Source: Enchytraeus crypticus (lineage: Eukaryota > Annelida > Clitellata > Enchytraeida > Enchytraeidae). Taken from it: a stretch of DNA of 64,000 nt. The notes beneath the pieces were generated by a model, which did no database searches, had not been told where the DNA came from, and worked only from the letters and a program-made list of their open reading frames with translations. Below are positions 1-11,400 of this stretch, piece after piece. Made by a program: the position numbers and the translations under genes. Numbering within the stretch: position 1 is the first letter of the stretch; each line of letters opens with the position of its first letter. Location of the stretch: the NCBI GenBank assembly GCA_905160935.1, contig CAJHZI010000484.1:134501-198500 (forward strand), given 5' to 3'.

Positions 1-80
1 TTGATGTAATGCTATGATGAGAGTACACTGCATCAAGTCTATTGCTAAATGGTTGTCTCATAGCTTACAATACAAACATT

Positions 81-166
81 TCTTTCTCTCTCTCTTTCAC
101 TCCCTCTCTCTCCCTCCCTCTCTCTCTCTCTCACTCCCTCTCTCCCCCTCCCTCTCTCTCTCTTAT
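81..166. repeat. (CT)n-rich microsatellite
   Basis: A run of CT/CCCT units about 85 bp long. The open frame through it encodes only Ser/Leu/Pro runs and is not a gene. GA/CT tracts elsewhere in the window are tails of LINE-D or SINE-C; no such tail is recognisable beside this one. Confidence 0.8.
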
Positions 167-381
167 CATACACAAGTTGGTTACATCCTGAAAAATTCCA
201 TATCAAATAATATGGAATGGTTAAAAGAGCAATTTCGAAAAATATGGTAGTGGCAACATGTTTTGCTATATAGCAATTATTTATCTGACAATTATTTAAC
301 TGTTTAAAAGCTAATCACTCAAATTACAAAATTAAATCAGATATCTGATATCACTTGGCTTCAACCTTTCTTTACATTACC

Positions 382-520
382 ACTGGCTAGAGCCAGTGGT
401 GATGTCAGCAAGGTACTCTACCATGGATCAGTACCTGTGGGGTTCAAATCCTGCGCTCATCTGTCATTGACATTGCTTTCGAGTGAGGAAACTGACGTTA
501 GCATTAGCTTTACCAGCTTT
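382..520 (+). mobile_element. SINE-A copy, full length
   Basis: tRNA-derived SINE. The head GCCAGTGGTGATGTCAGCAA is followed by the B-box-like GGTTCAAATCC, then CGAGTGAGGAAACTGACGTTA and the AGCTTTACCAGCTTT tail. At least fifteen related copies lie in this window on both strands. Confidence 0.8.
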
Positions 521-1408
521 ACATTCTTAGATTTTCCATTGTACCCTTTGCAAAACTGCAGTCTTATGCATAAAACAGCACTCAAAAAACAAAATTTATG
601 GATGTACTGAAGTTTTAAAAATCAAAATATAATGGAGCAGAATTTAATTTTTTAATTATAAATATTATTATCACAAGCTCTCTGACTCATCATAAGCTTT
701 CTGTGACTGCAGGTTGGAGAGTAGCACAGCAGTTTATATTTTAAGCTTACATGAGAACATTACTGATCAACTAAATGCCAACCATACTTTAAATAGTAGT
801 GCTCACAATTAGCATCAATACGTTAATACACAGAAAACTACAGACAAAGAGGAGTTGAAGCAACTAAACAAGTGAACAAATTCTAAATAAAAACTTGTAA
901 TAATATATAGCACTAATTCCTATTGATGACAATTATATTTTAGCTAATTCGTCAGCCGCACAGGCTATATCTCGACAGGCACAAAAGTCTAACTAGTAAA
1001 TTTAATCAATAAATTACTAGAATTAAATTATTACTTAAAATTGCTATAGGATTCACAATGATTCATAATAATTAGGATTGATATGCAGCATGTTGATTTG
1101 AAAGCATGTAGAACATGTGCAGCATGTACATGTGCCATGCAAGTCCAATATTATCTGCAATTAACCACTAAGTACCACTATACTTTTAGTGATATTCTTG
1201 GACTGACTGAAGTAATATCGTATTTGATACTTCAAAAGTCATGAATTAATAGCCCTACATTAATTAAAATCAATTCCCAAGACAAATTATTTATTTTACT
1301 AATTGAAGCCATATGTGTGTAGGCCATGTCAGCAAATTGTGTAAATAGAAAAGTCTAGAAAAATTGCAGCGTCACATTTCTGTGATATTTTAATTTTTGC
1401 TTAACTAC

Positions 1409-1523
1409 CTTGAGCAACATAATCCAATAAATCAAAAACAGACCTTCCGTAAATTCCGTCAGTGATTTTCGCCCGTTTCGGAGGCCGACGCAGCTTACTA
1501 CAGTCTATATTACGTCTCTTCAT
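1409..1523 (-). CDS. Possible first coding exon of an unidentified gene
   Basis: An ATG at 1523 opens 38 codons plus one base, ending at a usable donor (CAAG|gtagtt). It begins MKRRNIDCSKLRRPPKRAK and ends DLLDYVAQG. The start is basic, like a nuclear-localisation stretch. Local GC content is clearly above the flanks, and the exon lies head-to-head with METTL25 about 2.1 kb away, so a shared promoter region is possible. I do not recognise the family and no second exon is visible; the gene would continue off the left edge. A chance open frame in a GC-richer patch is the alternative. Confidence 0.3.
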
Positions 1524-1900
1524 ATCCGCTGGGACGGTGAATCAGACGACGAATCGTCCAATCCGGTAAATCTTGAACCTGCGACGGATGAAAGTAAATT
1601 CAGAGGAAAGGAAGCGTATCCGTTAAAAGCTATCTTTATCTTAAGATCCGTGTGTTTATAATGGAAAAGTATTCTCTCTGTTTATACGATTCCTGCCAGC
1701 AAATCCTATACAGCTGCAGCTGCTGATTTATTCGCTAATCCAGCAGCTGATCCAGCTGCTAATCCTGAGCCTAATCCACGACGGACACCAGCTAGCGCTC
1801 CTGACGATCCAGGAGCTGTGGCCTACTCCAGTCAGCTGCTACCCACTAATTTATTCCAGATTTGCTTAAGTTACTTCTTCGAGCGATTAATTTATTGACA
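1524..1900. promoter_or_regulatory. GC-richer block with CAGCTG E-box cluster, possible divergent promoter
   Basis: This block is distinctly GC-richer than its surroundings. At 1710-1850 it contains about five CAGCTG palindromes among repeated GATCCAGCTGCTAATCC-like words. No reading frame is convincingly coding. It sits between the putative minus-strand exon and METTL25. Promoter function is inferred only from position and composition. Confidence 0.25.
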
Positions 1901-3656
1901 ATCTGAATTAATGAATATATAAACAAATAACTCGATATCTGATTGGATAATTCAAAATTAAACAGAGCTTATAGCCTAGTCGGTAATTAGGCAATTTATA
2001 AAGCAAATATTGCACAGACTAATCCAGCTGTTTATCCAGCAGCCAGCCAAACAATATATAATTAGTGCTAGCCTTAGATCACCACTTCGGCAATATCTAT
2101 TCTTAAATAGCCTAATATAAAGAAAGCAATTACAACAATTCTAAATAAATTCGTGCGTAATAATGATTTGGATATTAGCACATTATGGACGAATTAAATG
2201 GCAGAAAATGTGTCATAATATATAGCCAAATAATTTCTGGAAATATCAGATCGCTAGCTGAGGTTATTGACATGTGTTGGAATTTAACATAAACGCTGTT
2301 ACCATATCGCACAAAATAGGTAATTGATAACAAAGACAAATCTTTCGGTTTCCGAAAATTAAGGAGCTCAAAAATTGAAAATATCTGTAATATTCACGGA
2401 GCGGAGTCAAAGCAGTAAGGAATGCCTCAATTCATATAGTTACATATTTTGCATAATGCAGGAATATTGTTTTTTGTAGTTGTATATTGCTCAAAACACT
2501 TATATTTGGCTGACTAGTATCACCTTTAAAGTAAAAAAAGTAAACACACATTATAGTGAAATGATCAACTGTGTTGATATCTATCACTTTAAATATCACA
2601 TGTTTAAACCGTTAGGCAATTTAGACCATTTTCCGTGTAACCAGTCCAGTGAATATCCGAGATTTTACTCTCAGATCAGCGCGGTTGGGATTCGAACCCA
2701 CGAGGGTTCAATTCACCTCAAGATCTGACATTTAAAACTTCATGACGTTACCCCTACGCTATTAAGACATTCTATGCCTCGTCGTGCCTATTTGGTCTGC
2801 TACTACTATACCACCGGCACTGTCATGATGTTAAACCAAATCTATTGCTTAACGAATACTAAAATAATTAAACATCAAGGAAAACTAATAACTAAACATA
2901 ATTTGGCTAGTAGTCGTCTGATGGCTTTTAACATTTGCAACTTAATTTAAATGGTAGCTGTGCATCAGCTGATATTTTTTACATTTTCACGATTAAGGCT
3001 TGAAGCTTTGAAATACGTTAGAAGATTAGGCAAATAGTGTATGTTTTGTAAATCCAAAATTCTGGAGAGATTTGGGAAGGTAGTAGAGACTTGTAAAATG
3101 TCTTTAACGGTGAGAAAGATGGCTTTGAAAGATGGATGAAAGATCTTTCGCTACGTAATTGGATTGGCAAGTGAGCTGCCGCATTCGAATTTTCATAAAA
3201 TTTTCTCTGGATGCGATTTGCATATATCGATGGCCTTTTAATTAGTTTTTCTTATCGTATTAGCTCTAACTGGATTGTACTAAATGTCATCATTTATGTT
3301 CCGTTTTAGTATATTAGGACGATAAATACAATAATTGCATTAAACATCATGGTTCCAACCTACATCTGTGCGTAAATAGTATATGTGCTCTATAAGTAAG
3401 AGTTAAATAATAGCACATATCTAATGAATTATTTTAGCAGATAATTTATCATATTTTGCAATTACATCATTTATTTTATCTTGTTGCTTTTTGCCTCTCT
3501 TCTTGGCTTTTTGGAGCATAGTATTCCATTTAACTGAGGCTCTAACGCTAGGAATGCATATAATTAATTACTTAAAATTATTTTCTTGTAGCTAGTTAAC
3601 TATTATTGCATTTGTGTGAATATTGATGTACTTCATAAAGGATTGTTCAGTGCAGA
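1901..3656. other. Intergenic AT-rich DNA upstream of METTL25
   Basis: Apart from one SINE-B copy nothing is recognised. A 3' splice-site-like ttgttcagtgcag lies immediately before the METTL25 ATG, so a non-coding first exon may lie somewhere in this stretch. Confidence 0.4.
2541..2772 (-). mobile_element. SINE-B copy
   Basis: On the minus strand it reads from the tRNA-like head (TAGCGTAGGGGTAACG, GGTTCGAATCCCA) to the 3' end ATAGTTGATCATTTCACTATAATG. Nearly full length. An 82-codon open frame across it is an accident of the repeat. Confidence 0.85.
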
Positions 3657-6600
3657 ATGTCAATCGATGATTACTTCACCAGAGCTGTCAACTTTTTGAC
3701 TGAATATTCATGGATTCATGATTTCAAAGTTATTGAATTCTTCACTCTGGAACAGTGGACCTACATTCCTGAAGAGGTTCTTAATCGTTTTTGCCATTTA
3801 TGATAGTAGCCTTTTAGTAGCAGAGATCTGTAGTTTATAAACATTATGGTAGGTGTACAGTTTAATACAAAATTCTGTTTTAAATCTAAATTCATCTAAA
3901 TGATGAAGGCACGGGAAACCACCTCAGAAGTCATACTTTTTCCAAGAACTATTTTATCTATAAGCTACATAAGGCATAGACTGTGTGAAAGGATTAGCTT
4001 GTTGATCTTAGGAGTGCTCTTATGGAACGAGAAAATAGACTTTGGGTATGAATATGTACCTTGAACCAGCCACTTGGCAGTGCACTGAAGAGAGATAGCA
4101 GCCTTAGTAAGACAGATCTTTAGTTTATTAACTTTATGGTAGGTGTACAAGTTAATATAAAAAATTTCTAGAAATCTCATTGCACTGTTATGTTTAATTA
4201 AAGACCTCCCCAGTAATTTATTTGCATAATTTCTGTGAATCGAACAACTTCTTGTCTTATAAAATGAAAATTGTTAGTTTCTTTTATAATTCGCTAATAA
4301 TATACTTTCATTATAAGTATTATTTAAATGGTTCCTAGATAAGGGCAAGAAACAAGGACGGATATAAGTAAAGAAATTTTTTACGCTGTCCCAAAGAGCA
4401 CACGGGCGTAAATAAATAAATATATGGACAATGTCCAAAAACAATTTTCATTCCCTCTCTTTACAAATTTCCTGGATCTAGATATGCCCCTGCCAATTTA
4501 TTTAATTACTAGTATTTATTATTATGAATTTATATAATTAGTTATATGATTTCATCACTTAATTAATCATATGATATTTTGTGCCTGTTATCTTTCAGTG
4601 GAAGGAAGCCTTGATCAATCTATCTACGGATGATCTCAATCATGTACCTTCCGGGTTAATTTTGGTATGCCACACTTTTCACGCTACGTACTGAACTACA
4701 TGAATGTTTTAATAGCTCTGTGTGTAGATCGGTTAGTTTTTAGCAATGTTTACCTAATTAGTAATTTCATAGGCATGTGTTCTTAAAATAACTAAGCTAT
4801 ATTGTAATATAACGTATCGATATCTTATATCCTTTACCTAAATAAAAACTAATTATTCCATTAGGATATTAATAGTTGACAGGCACCCTAAGTTCAAACT
4901 AACATAGATCCGAGATGTCCTTTAAATTTAATTTAAATTAAGAAAACAATTAATTTACAATAAAGTAACATTATTTTATCGATATTAAATAAAACTCAAC
5001 TAAAGTAATGATAACTTTCCAAACAGAATTGAGAAATTTTGGTTTTCTTATGACAGGATTTTCTTATGACTATGTAGGCATTCGCCACTGGCTCCAGCCC
5101 ATGGCTATACCCTCTATGTACGCTATTATTTAGAAAACTTAAGCTAAGCATAAAAATAAAGAAAAAAGAAAATTTAAGGTTTTCTTATGACATAGCAGGT
5201 AGCCAGAGCCTCAGTTCTACCCTGTTGTTGTTGTTTCAGGATTCCTGGCCGCCATCTTTGATCAGCTTTGTACGCAAAGCTATGGAGTTGAGTTTGAACG
5301 ATCGCGTTGCTTCGCGGCATGTCGTTGTTGACCCTGTTAAAATAGAGTCTGATCTCTGTCGAGGTATGAGTGATAAGAAGCAGCACGAAGTCAGCCATCT
5401 TGCGTCACTCATTGATCAGTTGTGCAAGCCTCGTGGAATCTTTCGCGTCGTAGATTGTGGATCAGGACTGGTAAGCTCGATGTTGTCATATATTTGTAAC
5501 AGTGAATGGTTTTTAAATATTATTGTCTGATAGTAGTTATTTGAGATTCTTATTTTTTCGTAGGAGTTTTGTATCTGACTCTTAATTGCTACCGTAATTA
5601 AAGCCTTTAGCATAATTATTTATTGCAGCAGTTGGATGGTTGTGTTGGTTTCATGCTTTCCTAGTGAGCAGGAGAAGGTGGATTCAAAATTCGGCTAGAC
5701 CATCTCTGAATTACCACCAAGTCTTGCCGTACAAAATTTTAATTCATTAATTTAGTTCTCAACCTTTTACAGATAAATTAATATTTTAATATTTTATTAG
5801 AAATAGGCATTAACTGTAACTTTATAGCTAAAATGGAAAATATAACTTTTTAAATAATAAAATCGTTTAGGTTATTTTGAAAATCTTTACTAGAATATGT
5901 AATGTTTCAGGGATATCTGGATATAGTGCTTAGTAAGCAGCTAGGATACAGTGTTCTTGGTTTAGAGTTCCAGGCTTCTCTTGCCCACAAATCAACGAAT
6001 GCTGTGCTAAGTAAAGCAGGTTTGGTTCTGATTTGATTAAGCGCCAGTTTCATCTTTTTTGTGGAAACTTTCGGGTAACGGATGAGTCCAGGATTTAATC
6101 ACACACATGCTGACCCACAATCTGAAACTTTAACGATCATGCCATTGGCTCACCTGGACTTGTTATACATACATAGTCATAACTATGATAGTGGCAACAA
6201 TAACTGTCACCGGCTGGAGCCAATGGCAAGTCGGTAAGATACTCGACCGCGGATCAGTAGGTGTGGGGTTCAAATCCTGGGTTCACTCGTCACTGACATC
6301 GCTTTCGAGTGAGGAAACTGACGTTAACCTTAGCTTTACCAGCTTTTTTAGCTTTTTATGTATTGATAATCTAGCAATTGCATAAACTTAAAGGAAACTA
6401 ACAATTTATAATTTGTAAGTGAAATAATGTGCAATATTTTACGACATTTTGACGTGATATGTGAGAGCAATAAAATAATCTTTTCAGATGTTACATTTAA
6501 CTCGCTCTCTAATGCTACTAATAATTATGGTAGTTTGTTTCTTAATTACCCTAGCGCTGAAAGTTAAAATTCTTATTTGATTCATTATTTTCAGATAATA

Positions 6601-8397
6601 AAAATGAGAGATCTACTGGTAGCAATGTCAGTCGTGGCGATTTTTCTGCAATTAAATGTGACCTTAGAGACAGCGACGAATCCTACAAGAATCTTAGAAA
6701 TCTGATCAGCGTACATTGGCCTCATAAATTAGATTCAGAAATTTCTCCAAACAGTGAAATGTTCCGTTACCATCCAACAAATTCAAATATTGATGACATT
6801 TCAACGAAAGCTTCATTTAAAGACTCATTAGTTACTTTCCCATCGACTAATTCCATAGATAGAGTAGCCAGTTACACAATTTCTAATTCAAATCATAAGG
6901 TAGTTAATTGCTCAAAGTCTGATTCTAAAAATAGCTCAGATAATTGCCAACATCCAGATTCTAAAAATAGCTCAGATAATTTCCGACAGCCAGATTATAA
7001 AAATAGCTCAGATAATTGCCCACAACCTGATTCTAAAAATAGCTTAGATAATTTCTCACAGCCTGATTCTAACAATAGCTCAGATAATTGCCCACTGTCT
7101 ACTACTTCTAAAAATAGCTTAGATAATTGCTTACAGCCTGATTCTAAACATAGCTTAGATAATTGCTTACAGCCTGATTCTAAAAATAGCTTAGATAATT
7201 GCCCACAGTCTGATTCTAAAAATAGCTTGGCTAATTGCCCACAATCTATTTGTAAAAATAACTTGGATAGAGTTAACTCGAGCTCACAGCCTGATTCTAA
7301 AATTAGTTGCTCACAGCCTGATTCTAAAAATAGATCGAGTAATTACCCACAACCTGATTCTACAGATCCTGACAAACCGGACGTCTGTTTATTAGGACTT
7401 CACTGCTGCGGAGACTTGACTCCCACAGTTCTGAAATCTTTTACTCGTCTGTCAAGAGTCGGTTGCGTCGTCTGCCTCGGCTGTTGCTATCATAAAATGT
7501 CTGCTAGGAGCAACAACAACAACACGAGCAACCCACAGGTTCGAGTAACACTTAACTAGAATGTCTTAATAGCGTAAGGGTAGCATCATGAAGTTTTAAA
7601 TGACAGATCCTGAGGTGAATTGAACCCTCATGAGTTCGAATACCAGCCGCACTGATCTGAGAGTAAAATCGCGGACAGTTAAACGGAAAATGGTCTAAAT
7701 TGCTTAAAGGTTTAAACGTAATACTAAAAGTGATAGATATCAACATAGTTGATCATTTCACTATAATGCATGTTTTGTTAACTCTTATAATAACGCTTTG
7801 AGCAACACTCGCCATCAGTTTAGCTGGATCAAATCTTTAATAGCAGCAACAGTTAGTGTGCATGATGACATCAAGCACTATGGAATAAATTCAGGCTGGC
7901 AAAGCAAACAGCAAAATGGTCTAAATGAATGCTGAGTATCCTGCCCCCACTATATCAGTATAAAGTGTAACTGGAGTCAAAATATAAAAGAAGGTCAAAA
8001 AGGTCAACCAGTATAAAACTGTTAGCTAACGTAACTATTGCAATCTTTACTATATTTAGTAATTAGTTAAACAAATCTCGTCGTTTGATTCTTGCTGAAC
8101 TAATAATGAATTTTTCTTTTTCTTTACTGTAGCAAGTAGTTATTAATTAAGCGTTAATTAATTAAACTAATCTCGTCTTCTGATTTGTATTGATCTGTTA
8201 AAACTAATGAATACTTTGTCAGAATCTGTTGACAGAAATAGTAACATTCTCATGTGCTATCGTTCTCACTATCGTATGAGAAAATTTAATTATTAAACTT
8301 TACGAGCAACGTATGTAATAAATTTTAATTGATTCATTCTGACAGGAATACAATTAATACAATTTGCTGCAGTCATTCTCATGGATGCAGTGACTGT

Positions 8398-8442
<45 letters not shown>

Positions 8443-11400
8443 TGACTAATAAATTGACGTTAACCTTAGCTTTACCAGCTTTTAATAATAAATGTTTAAC
8501 GTCCGTTTCCTCACACAAGGATGATAATTATAATGTACAATTTAAATGTATAATTATTATGTATCATTCATATGTTTATAACATATGAATGTATAATTAT
8601 GACTATACATACATATATTATACATATTATACAATTATTAATACTTTCAGGAGCTTGATGTTGTCAGGGACTTCTGTCAGTTTCCGCTGAGTTCAGCTCT
8701 TGGTGAAGTTTTTCGTAGCTGCTGGAAACCCTCCGTGTTCAGCCTAAGACTGGCAGCCCAGGAGACCAAGTGAGTCAGGTTTCAATCCTGTACCTGGCTT
8801 TTGCGTGCTTTTACAATTTTATTTTCTTCTATTTATTTTTGCATTTGGTGTGGGACAGAGAGGATTGGAGAAAGTCTATTCGTATCCCGACCCTAGTTGA
8901 ACTGGGATTTAAAACTTAAAAAACTCATGTTAACGTCAGTTTCCTCTCTCGAAAGCGATGTCAGTGACGGGTGAGCCCAGGATTTAATGCTGGAGGATGG
9001 AGCCAATGGCTCCAGCCAGTGAGCCATTGGCTCCATTTTAAGGAAAGATGGCGATGTGATCATATTTTTTGCATCATAGTTAGAAATTTTGACTGCAGCG
9101 GCAAAAGCTGAAGTCCCTACAGGAGAGTATGACTTGTTAACATTATTGTATAATGTTATTATATAGTATATCCTACTGTCAAACTATGTACTTATTATAC
9201 AAGTCTTTTTCAAGTCGGTGTGCAAATTTTACCGTCGTTTTGGCCGCTACTTTCAGAAGCCGCTGGAAGACCCAGAGTGCAGAGGTTCATTCAGATCACG
9301 TGAGACACGTGACCTACAGAGGTCTACTAGAGCTCGCCTGCAGAAAATGTATTCTATCATTCCCACGCTTTCTATCAATCAATCAAAATAAATATAAATA
9401 AAAAGTAAACACGCATTATAGTGAAATGATCAACTATGTTGATATCTATCACTTGTAATACCACATGTTAAATCCGTTAGGCAATTTTGTCCATTTTCCA
9501 TGTAACCAGTCCATTGATGTCCGAGATTTTACTCTCAGATCAGCGCGGCTGGGATTCGAACCCACGAGGGTTCAATTCACCGCAGGGTCTGTCATTTAAA
9601 ACTTCAAGACGTTATCTACACCTCTAACCATTGCGCTATTGAGACATTCGTATTTTCGCTATTGAGGCCTTCGTAATCATCTTATGAGGGATGGTTTTTA
9701 AATGATTACTGGAATGATTTGAATTGAAAGAAGCTTAGTCATGCGCAATCCAAAATAATGTTTTAAATATGTGTAGTTTATGTTACTACCGTATCTACTA
9801 GAGCTCGCCTTCAGAAAATGTATTCTATCATTTCCACGCTTTTATAACTTATATTATTCTGATATATAGCTGTGAGTAAGATTTATGTTTAAATTATATT
9901 TTTATTGAATTTTAATTAGATTTTTATCCAATCAATCAATCATCTTATGAGTGCTAGTTTTTTAATGATTACTGGAATCATTTGAATTGAAGAAGGCTTA
10001 GTCATGCGCAATCCAAAATAATGTTTTAAATGTGTAGTTTATGTTATATCAAACTATCATATCAATCAATGATTAACCATGAATGCTGCTATTTTGAGAC
10101 TACCAGTTCGAGCTGAAATTTTAAAAATTATATTAAAAATGAAGAAAAATATGTTATGAAAATTAGCTGATTTGTATTATTTTCATTAAAAATATTTTTT
10201 TTAAATATATTAACAGATTTCCTGAAAATGATGGTTAAAGGAAATGAAATAATTAACAATATTCTATTTTAAAATAATATCTGTAAAATTTGGGCTAATT
10301 TGTATTATTTAGTTTAAGCAATTTTTAATTTCTTTAAATAAATTCCTGTCCGTGTTGGTTAAGAGCTGGCAGAAATTTAAATAAATTTATAAGAAATTAA
10401 ATTTATAAATATTTTAATATTTATAAATAAAACATATTTAAATAAAAATATGTAGAATATTTTAATATTTTCGCTAATTTCTATTAATGCAGTGAACATG
10501 GATTACCAAAGACAAGGTCGTAATATCACTAAGAAGCAGAATTACACGGATTTTAATTCATTCGTATCCGACGTCATTCTACAACAGCCTGGTATGATTT
10601 CAGTTTCAAAAATGCGCATCTATTTTTCTAATTTTTACTCATAACATCATGAGAAAAAAGTCTAATTAGCTCAGTTGATTTAATGAATGTTTCAATCAAT
10701 AATCACTGTCTTAGTCTCTATATTTCTAAAGTGTCACTCTTTATGAAAAACATTACAAATGCGCTAAATGGACACTAGAGTAGCCTAAAGCAAGTGTACA
10801 TAGTAGCTATTTTAAATTGGAGTAAATAAGTGTAAATTATGGGAAATGGTAACTGAAATACATAAGTATATGATGGGAAATGGAAACTGCCGTAAATCAG
10901 TGTAAATGGTGACAATTTTCTTCAAATAGATCTATATACTGATACATATGTCTTCAAATAGATCTATATACTGATACATATGTCTTCAAATAGATCTATA
11001 TACTGATACATATGTCTTCAAATAGATCTATATTCTGAAAGCAACCTATTGATATTATAGAAAATCACACCTTATTAACTTTGCTAAATACATTTTAGCT
11101 TTTTGTAGTATAATATTTCCGGTATTTTCCGAGTGTAGGCCTAACTCTTGAACATTTGAAAGTCACCCAGAATGTAAAATTTAAAAAAAAATTATGTCTT
11201 AATATTTCTGCTGTAGATGGCGAAACTTTACAGAAGGTTCTCTTTGATCTGTATTCTGAATACGAGCCGTATTTCAAATACATCGAGCCTTTCACAGTGA
11301 GTGCTCATTTATTTTTGCTTTCGCAATTGTTTGTCAGTGTTTCAGGACTATAAATAAATAGACATATGTACTAGTACTATAATGCTTAATATTTATACAA

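Larger units (their letters stand above)
1..1408. other. AT-rich non-coding stretch at left edge
   Basis: No credible coding segment was found. It holds a CT microsatellite and one SINE-A copy (listed separately). If the minus-strand exon at 1409-1523 is real, this stretch is its first intron. Confidence 0.5.

Noticed and set aside
2480..2728. Recurring frames reading FKPLGNLDHFPCN..SQISAAGIRTHEGSIHLR (also 7552, 16552, 55865)
   Set aside because: These are reversed SINE-B copies. The repeated peptide comes from the repeat, not a gene family.
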